From an uncultured Prevotella sp. (GTDB taxonomy: Bacteria; Bacteroidota; Bacteroidia; Bacteroidales; Bacteroidaceae): a DNA stretch of 26,789 nt. The notes below the pieces were generated by a model. It was not told the DNA's origin, made no database searches, and saw only the letters and a program-made list of their open reading frames with translations. The translations under genes and the position numbers were made by a program. Positions 21,781 through 26,789 of this stretch are shown here, in pieces. The stretch covers positions 1-26,789 of the forward strand of contig CAKQCV010000032.1 in NCBI GenBank assembly GCA_934217675.1, in the 5' to 3' direction. Position 1 is the stretch's first letter. Each line of letters begins with the position of its first letter.

Positions 21781-23315
21781 TTTCTCGTAAACTTTTGTAC
21801 TAAGGTCATAGCTTTGGACTTTACAAAGACCCTCTCATTAGAGGACAAGCCCAACATATAAGCCGCAGATGAAACAGAAATCACACATAGGGAACCGACA
21901 ACAAAGAATCTTACTACCGTATCCTCCATGTTGAAATATGCCAATGCTGGAAAAATAACAGACACCGCAATAACGCCTATCACCTGTCCATAAATGTGCG
22001 TGAAATAATCTCTTATTCTAATACCTATCAAAGGACGCAACAGAAACATACGCATCAACTGTGTCAATGACTCCATCATAAAATGGACGATGAACACCGA
22101 ATAGGCAGGGCACCCAAATCGTAAACAAATGTATGACACCGGCAGAATCGTTAAGAGAATAGTTCCACAGATAGCCTGATACTTTTTTACCTTTCCTGTT
22201 GCTTGATTTGCCACAATAAGCGGATTAGACAACGTATAAATCAAGGAGGTACATATCATGATACGCAAAAATACCACTGTATGCTCGGGGACTGTCTTTA
22301 ACCATATAGTCAAGATAAAATTAGTTTCAAAAAGGACTGGTAAAGATAGGAAGAACAATAAGAAAAATGAGAATCTTGCACTACGAAACATCAGTTTGTG
22401 CATATCGTACAATTCACCCTTGGCGTATGTTTTCGTTATCTGTGGATTCAATGCCATTTGGAAATTACTCACAAACTGTAGTATGGCATTTTGCACTTGA
22501 ACAGCAACGCCACGCGCTGCATTTACTACAGGACCGAAGAATACATTCAGCAACATGTTCAAGCCTTGACCGAAGAGCACTCCCGCCAAATTGCCAAATA
22601 TGCTCCAACCTGCAAAACCAGTCATTTCCTTAAACAATGCATTATCCCATGCATGCTTGTATTTTGTCTCCTCAAAGTGCTTGTTACAGTAGATACTATA
22701 ACAAAATCGTATCAATATCTGAACTGCCAGCAAAAGGAAGGCATAAAGTATCAGCTTATCGAAAGAGAATACGACCAGCATATAGACAATCGCCAGTTTG
22801 AGCACAACTTCCAAAATGGAAATGTATGCAAAGGCAGACATCTTCTCATGTGCCACAATATCTGCATTATACGGAACACTCATTATCATGATGATTGCCG
22901 ATATGATGGACGCTTGCAGTACCCAAAAAGCTGCATCCATCCTGTCAGCTGGTATCTGCATTTTGTTATACAAGAACCACAAACCTATCGTTTCTCCCAA
23001 AAACACGATGATTCCTGCTATCAGTGTATGTATCTGCAAGGTAGTACTGAATACAGTTTGTAATCGATTCTTATCTCCCTTGCCCAAGGCAAAGGTGATA
23101 TATCTTTGAGTTGCGGAGGACATGGAACCGTTGATGAACCCGAACATGGCTACAATTCCACCCACTACATTATATATACCATAGTCCTCTATTCCCAATG
23201 TGTTCAATACGACACGGCTCGTATAGAGCGAAATGCCCATCATAAAGAGCATACGGAAGTAAAGCAATAAGGTATTCTTCGCTATTCGCTTGTTGTTATC
23301 TGATGATTGAGACAT
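21777..23315 (-). CDS. wzx: Wzx-type repeat-unit flippase (MOP/MATE superfamily)
   Basis: This is a 512-residue membrane protein with about 12-14 hydrophobic segments. It starts RIAKNTLLLYFRMLFMMGISLYTSRVVLNTLGIEDYGIYNVVGGIV, the typical Bacteroidales Wzx entry. SMSSATQRYITFALGKGD and the NVFFGPVVNAARGVAVQVQNA block are common in the family. It moves the undecaprenyl-PP-linked repeat unit to the periplasm before polymerisation. It starts 19 bp after the nucleoid-associated gene, so the glycan genes begin directly behind the unknown cassette. Intact. Confidence 0.93.
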   Translation of the reverse strand: MSQSSDNNKRIAKNTLLLYFRMLFMMGISLYTSRVVLNTLGIEDYGIYNVVGGIVAMFGFINGSMSSATQRYITFALGKGDKNRLQTVFSTTLQIHTLIAGIIVFLGETIGLWFLYNKMQIPADRMDAAFWVLQASIISAIIMIMSVPYNADIVAHEKMSAFAYISILEVVLKLAIVYMLVVFSFDKLILYAFLLLAVQILIRFCYSIYCNKHFEETKYKHAWDNALFKEMTGFAGWSIFGNLAGVLFGQGLNMLLNVFFGPVVNAARGVAVQVQNAILQFVSNFQMALNPQITKTYAKGELYDMHKLMFRSARFSFFLLFFLSLPVLFETNFILTIWLKTVPEHTVVFLRIMICTSLIYTLSNPLIVANQATGKVKKYQAICGTILLTILPVSYICLRFGCPAYSVFIVHFMMESLTQLMRMFLLRPLIGIRIRDYFTHIYGQVIGVIAVSVIFPALAYFNMEDTVVRFFVVGSLCVISVSSAAYMLGLSSNERVFVKSKAMTLVQKFTRK

Positions 23316-23334
23316 AAAATTTCACAATGATTTT

Positions 23335-24363
23335 TCAATTTTCTTTTTTAAAGTAGAGTTTATAATAGGACATCCCTTTCTCTTCATCATATCCTTTGAT
23401 AATGTTTTTCTCACCGCCTTTTATCAAAACCTCAAAATCATTATCAAGCTTTATTTTTGTCTTATTTCTATATTTTCTTACTTCCTTTTCTACTGTTTTC
23501 TTATCGGGAACAAAGTTATTATTGAGTGTGCTCTCATCTAAGTTTTCCCGTTTCTGATGATAATCCGTGAATTGTTGACGGACATTCTTGTCTTCAAAAA
23601 CGGTGTCTGCAATTTTATCAAGAGAGGTTTCACCTACAGCCATCGCAGACAACACTTTATCTATCATGCCTGCCTTATCCGTTTTGGCTAACTTTTCATT
23701 CTTTGTAATAAACGAGCCACAAAGTTCTATAATCTGACTTGTTTTGCAATAATCATCGTTTCTTAATCGAATACCGAGAAAATCTTCATTCCAATACTTG
23801 ACATCATTATTTCTGCTTGAATTAAGTAATGAGACTAAATATCCATTCTCAGAATCCGTGTTCATGACAAGACATCCCTTGTCTATACATCCCATTCCTT
23901 TCTCAGAGGACATACTATAAATTCCATTATCATAGTTCACCTTTAAGAAGGTGTCTGTCTTCTCGGATTTAAAAACACCTAAGGCATCAACCTCCTTGTC
24001 ATCAACAAGAACTCCTTGCAGATATGCTATATAAACTATCCCAGAATGAATTTTCTTAGTAATACCTTGATTGAACAGATGCTTCGCTATGTTTTTAGAA
24101 ATTTCTACAAAAGTATCATTTTCATTAAATATTTTTTGAGAAAAACCAAACATCTCATTGTAGGATAAGTCTATGTCATGCGAATAATGATAAGATGCTT
24201 CATGAGGCATCTTCCTTAATAGATTATCCAACAATTTGCTTGCCACCATCTCGCTCAGTTTTACTTCTTGACTGGACAATACCAAAGCCTCATCCATGCA
24301 CTTGTTTCCAATGCCATGAATCATGAGATGATTCAGAGTTGTATCTATGAAATTAATCTTCAT
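23335..24363 (-). CDS. Nucleoid-associated protein (37-kDa NdpA/YejK-type)
   Basis: This 342-residue protein fits the 37-kDa nucleoid-associated family. Its N-terminal half is LNHLMIHGIGNKCMDEALVLSSQEVKL, where the family has an IHxVGNK-type entry. FVEISKNIAKHLF, GIVYIAYLQGVLVDDKEVDALGVFKSEK (the conserved LGIFKxE) and NYDNGIYSM follow. E. coli YejK binds the nucleoid, and homologues contact DNA or topoisomerase. Here it is the last gene of a tightly coupled cassette (11-bp overlap with the membrane-protein gene) inside a capsule operon, an unusual setting that suggests an accessory role such as sensing foreign DNA. That role is inference. Confidence 0.85.
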   Translation of the reverse strand: MKINFIDTTLNHLMIHGIGNKCMDEALVLSSQEVKLSEMVASKLLDNLLRKMPHEASYHYSHDIDLSYNEMFGFSQKIFNENDTFVEISKNIAKHLFNQGITKKIHSGIVYIAYLQGVLVDDKEVDALGVFKSEKTDTFLKVNYDNGIYSMSSEKGMGCIDKGCLVMNTDSENGYLVSLLNSSRNNDVKYWNEDFLGIRLRNDDYCKTSQIIELCGSFITKNEKLAKTDKAGMIDKVLSAMAVGETSLDKIADTVFEDKNVRQQFTDYHQKRENLDESTLNNNFVPDKKTVEKEVRKYRNKTKIKLDNDFEVLIKGGEKNIIKGYDEEKGMSYYKLYFKKEN

Positions 24364-24820
24364 GTTGACGTAATAAATTGAAAAATATGAGGAGCAAATA
24401 CCACAATCCGTAAAGGAAGTATACCAATGCTCCCATAAATATAGAGATTACTAATTCAGATATTGAATAAGTTGTTATCTTCCAAAAATCTAAATTACCA
24501 AGTATGTATGCACAAACAGTCAGAACCAGTGAAAAAAGAATGATATTGCGATTATACACAATAAAACGATTAAATCTTTTCGTTCGACTTTTCATTCGAC
24601 GAATGGTTTCACTGGAACTTTGAATGACAATACCGAAGAATGTCAGCAAGACTCCAAAACATAAAGAGCCAAATTCCACAAAAGATTTCATGAATTCTTG
24701 GTAAGTCTGTATTTGGTAAGAAATTCCAGCATACTTGAAAAAGAGGATTGCAACCACAAATGAGCACCAGAATGGAAATTTATAATCGAGAAATCTACTC
24801 ATTGCCAATACATCTTGCAA
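24353..24820 (-). CDS. Small four-helix inner-membrane protein of unknown function
   Basis: This is a 155-residue protein with four hydrophobic segments: FWCSFVVAILFFKYAGI (17-33), GSLCFGVLLTFFGIVIQ (51-67), IILFSLVLTVCAYILGNL (92-109) and a long ISIFMGALVYFLYGLWYLLL (about 125-146). A basic loop, RRMKSRTKRFNRFIVYNR, sits between the second and third and probably faces the cytoplasm. There is no recognisable family. The second ATG at 24802 overlaps the upstream stop by 8 bp (ATGAGTAG) and is as likely a start as the one at 24820. It sits between an unknown and a nucleoid-associated protein with overlapping frames on both sides, so it belongs functionally with them. Confidence 0.75.
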   Translation of the reverse strand: MQDVLAMSRFLDYKFPFWCSFVVAILFFKYAGISYQIQTYQEFMKSFVEFGSLCFGVLLTFFGIVIQSSSETIRRMKSRTKRFNRFIVYNRNIILFSLVLTVCAYILGNLDFWKITTYSISELVISIFMGALVYFLYGLWYLLLIFFNLLRQHED

Positions 24821-25754
24821 CTTCCGGGCATATATTCTGGTAGACTTTACGCAGTTCCTGCCTTCGCTCCGTTTCCTGCAAATCGCTATTTAGGCTATTT
24901 GATGTTAATCGGAAATATGGCTTGAATACATCAGCCACCAAGTCTATCGTTTGGATTGATGTAGAATCTTCAGGATCAGAAGAATAACCTTTTATCCTTA
25001 CCTTTTCCACATTACATTTCATTTTCCCTTTAAGTAAACTCCGAACTGACTTCAAATAATCTTTTATAGTGCGAAGAGAAAGTCCATCTTTATTAACTTG
25101 TTTGCCGAAAGAACTCATCTTTATCACGAATCTATCAGATTTAGCCTTAACAGCTTCCGTAGCACATCTTCTTGATATTCCATAAAGACTATTGTTGTCA
25201 TCCTCCATAGCCTCCAGCATTTCTTTTGGATTAGTAAACTCTGCAAAGAACTCTTTGTAGTAACCAAACTTTATGGCTCGCTCGTATTCCCCTTTTCTAA
25301 GAATTGCAATAAAGTCAAGTTCTATCTTGATGTCTTTATGTTCCTCTTCATCTTTGTTCCAACTCTGTATGAAGAACTTTGCAAGAGTATCTATAAAACA
25401 TCCATTCTTGTTCCGTTCATAAAACAACACATTCAGTTTTTTATCATACAGAAAAGCATTTCCGAAAGACAGTTTCTCATGAACAAGGTCTACAGGCAAC
25501 GCAGAAAACTTGCCTGTTTGATTATTGCGCTTGGGTGGTATATCCTTATTTTGACCTGTAATAATAATTCCTTCAAGACAATTTTCGAGACAACCGCTAT
25601 ATTCTTTTACAATGTATTCCTTGTCGCTGCAATATACAGTTTTACCTATCATATATGACAATACGTCTGCAAAAGTAATATCACCATCCCCTTGCGACAA
25701 ACATCTAACCCTTGGGGTTAAGACCTCTATGTACTTCTTCTTCCGAGACGCCAT
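24795..25754 (-). CDS. Hypothetical protein, cassette gene (possibly DUF6731-like)
   Basis: This is a 319-residue soluble protein that I do not recognise with confidence. It starts basic (MASRKKKYIEVLTPRV). The middle has KLSFGNAFLYDKKLNVLFYERNKNGC, reminiscent of proteins that read out a cell-state value. The C-terminal third has FVIKMSSFGKQVNKDGLSLRTI, VRSLLKGKMKCNVEKVRIKG and TIDLVADVF, a strand-helix-strand end that I have seen in DUF6731-type proteins. The family call is weak. It overlaps the membrane-protein gene by 8-26 bp and starts 26 bp after the 98-residue gene. No Shine-Dalgarno precedes the ATG. Confidence 0.75.
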   Translation of the reverse strand: MASRKKKYIEVLTPRVRCLSQGDGDITFADVLSYMIGKTVYCSDKEYIVKEYSGCLENCLEGIIITGQNKDIPPKRNNQTGKFSALPVDLVHEKLSFGNAFLYDKKLNVLFYERNKNGCFIDTLAKFFIQSWNKDEEEHKDIKIELDFIAILRKGEYERAIKFGYYKEFFAEFTNPKEMLEAMEDDNNSLYGISRRCATEAVKAKSDRFVIKMSSFGKQVNKDGLSLRTIKDYLKSVRSLLKGKMKCNVEKVRIKGYSSDPEDSTSIQTIDLVADVFKPYFRLTSNSLNSDLQETERRQELRKVYQNICPEVARCIGNE

Positions 25755-25780
25755 ATGGTGTAATTTAAATATTCCTACTA

Positions 25781-26077
25781 TTAATCATCTTTCTCCATCG
25801 CATGATAGAAAGCATAGTAACCTTCAATACCCATACCTTTGCAATAGTCATCCTCTACCTTTTTTAGGAATGCTTCCCGTGCCTTTTCTGTTGCAAGAAA
25901 AAGACTCATATCAATATCACACGATGTTACTACATATCCGTTATTGGAGGTTTTTACAGTAGTATAGCTTCCAAAGCTTTCTACATTGTAAACAGAATAA
26001 TAAAGTGAATAAACATCATTGTAGTCGGAAAGATCTGTACCATCCAACCATTCTTGAAAATCTGTTGTTGAAGCCAT
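25781..26077 (-). CDS. Small acidic hypothetical protein, first gene of the unknown cassette
   Basis: This is a 98-residue acidic protein (ASTTDFQEWLDGTDLSDYNDVYSLYYSVYN) rich in Tyr, Asp and Ser, with a C-terminal half KAREAFLKKVEDDYCKGMGIEGYYAFYHAMEK that looks helical. It has no signal peptide and no family I recognise. It starts 18 bp after the rfbB stop and is followed by the 319-residue gene after 26 bp. Small acidic first genes in such cassettes can be inhibitors or DNA mimics, but nothing here proves it. Confidence 0.7.
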   Translation of the reverse strand: MASTTDFQEWLDGTDLSDYNDVYSLYYSVYNVESFGSYTTVKTSNNGYVVTSCDIDMSLFLATEKAREAFLKKVEDDYCKGMGIEGYYAFYHAMEKDD

Positions 26078-26095
26078 AAGTTTAAGTTTTGATTT

Positions 26096-26789
26096 TTATC
26101 TATTCTTGTACATATTCTCATAATACTTCTGATAATCACCCGAAGTCACGTTGTCCATCCATTCTTGGTTGTCGAGATACCACTTCACAGTTTTCTCGAT
26201 ACCTTCCTCAAACTGGAGGCTTGGTTCCCAACCGAGTTCTCTCTGCAACTTGCGAGAGTCGATGGCATAACGCATATCGTGGCCCTTGCGGTCGGTAACG
26301 TAGGTGATGAGGTCGAGGTCTTCACCCTCTTTTCTTCCAAGCAAACGGTCAACGGTCTTGATAACAACCTTGATGATGTCGATGTTCTTCCACTCGTTGA
26401 ATCCACCAATATTATAAGTCTCGGCTATATTGCCCTTGTGGAAAATCAAGTCAATGGCACGGGCATGGTCTTCTACATACAACCAGTCGCGCACATTCTC
26501 ACCCTTACCATATACAGGCAATGGCTTGCGATGGCGGATATTGTTGATAAAGAGAGGAATCAACTTCTCTGGGAACTGGTATGGACCATAGTTGTTAGAG
26601 CAGTTGGTCACGATGGTAGGCATACCATAGGTATCGTGGAAAGCACGGACGAAATGGTCGCTGCTTGCCTTGGATGCAGAGTATGGAGAGTGAGGATTGT
26701 ACTTGGTGGTCTCCGTGAAGAACTCCTCGCCGTAGGCCTCATGGTTCTTGCCACTCGAAGCCTTGGTGGTGAAAGGTGCTGGGATGCCC
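26096..26789 (-). CDS. rfbB: dTDP-glucose 4,6-dehydratase, C-terminal part (cut by window edge)
   Basis: The open frame continues to the window end, so about 231 C-terminal residues of a ~380-residue protein are present. Just inside the edge it reads [20 protein letters not shown], then [20 protein letters not shown] with the catalytic Yxxx[45 protein letters not shown] and [12 protein letters not shown] follow, all hallmark RfbB motifs. The enzyme makes dTDP-4-keto-6-deoxyglucose for rhamnose and other deoxysugars. The NAD-binding N-terminus lies outside. An ATG at 26623 is internal, not the start. It is the first visible gene of the operon and has higher G+C than the core glycan genes. Confidence 0.95.
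   Translation of the reverse strand, partial: GIPAPFTTKASSGKNHEAYGEEFFTETTKYNPHSPYSASKASSDHFVRAFHDTYGMPTIVTNCSNNYGPYQFPEKLIPLFINNIRHRKPLPVYGKGENVRDWLYVEDHARAIDLIFHKGNIAETYNIGGFNEWKNIDIIKVVIKTVDRLLGRKEGEDLDLITYVTDRKGHDMRYAIDSRKLQRELGWEPSLQFEEGIEKTVKWYLDNQEWMDNVTSGDYQKYYENMYKNR

Noticed and set aside
24353..25754. Assignment of the cassette to Kiwa
   Set aside because: Only the general membrane-plus-DNA-binding logic is similar. I see no KwaA or KwaB motifs.
26096..26623. Complete 175-residue dehydratase starting at 26623
   Set aside because: The frame stays open with RfbB motifs up to the window edge, so 26623 is an internal Met.

Overview
The window looks like a Bacteroidales genome (Prevotella/Segatella or Bacteroides type). 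The reasons are Bacteroidetes-style promoter boxes (TTTG, about 20 bp, TAnnTTTG), weak Shine-Dalgarno usage, truncated GxxExxY genes inside interspersed repeats, and a surface-glycan locus with an FrhB-like protein, a pyruvyl transferase, a WbsX protein and EpsG. Every gene I accept is on the minus strand, so the window is transcribed from high to low coordinates. I saw no tRNA, rRNA, CRISPR array or intact transposon.

Layout in transcription order. (1) 26789-26096: 3' part of dTDP-glucose 4,6-dehydratase (rfbB). (2) 26077-23335: four tightly packed non-glycan genes: two unknowns, a small four-helix membrane protein and a 37-kDa nucleoid-associated (NdpA/YejK-type) protein. (3) 23315-13222: glycan assembly genes, namely Wzx flippase, FrhB-like Fe-S protein, polysaccharide pyruvyl transferase, EpsG/Wzy-like polymerase, GT4, WbsX-type enzyme, hexapeptide acyltransferase, GT4 and GT2. 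(4) 13205-8073: a SIR2 + HerA antiphage-type pair followed by a 102-residue unknown and an HD-domain phosphohydrolase. (5) 8060-3775: epimerase, two paralogous GT4s and a second epimerase. Gaps between these genes are mostly under 35 bp or are 4-bp overlaps. The exceptions are 79 bp at 5930-6008 and 179 bp at 20324-20502. The ~23 kb therefore reads as one operon in which a defence module and a second unknown module are interleaved with capsule or O-antigen genes. No initiating sugar-phosphate transferase or chain-length regulator is seen, so these would lie outside.

(6) 3700-1: a different kind of region. Three small cargo units (a VapBC-like toxin-antitoxin pair; the C-terminal half of an Rpn/PD-(D/E)XK transposase-nuclease; a three-gene unit with a SecB-like member and a frameshifted first gene) are separated by copies of a ~370-bp repeat. 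Each repeat holds a 49-codon GxxExxY remnant (identical between the two full copies), a promoter-like motif facing the next cargo, ATCTGTG iterons, a small GNAA-loop hairpin and a 36-bp hairpin. It looks like an array of exchangeable cargo.

Contingency-type sequence is a second theme. G tracts of 7-8 lie in three glycan genes, and in two of them a one-base slip would truncate the protein. The pyruvyl transferase start is preceded by a 19-bp tandem repeat that duplicates its ribosome binding site plus ATG. The FrhB-like gene carries three different GTC...GAC palindromes in frame. Together these suggest a variable surface glycan, with phage defence tied to the same transcript. That last step is inference.
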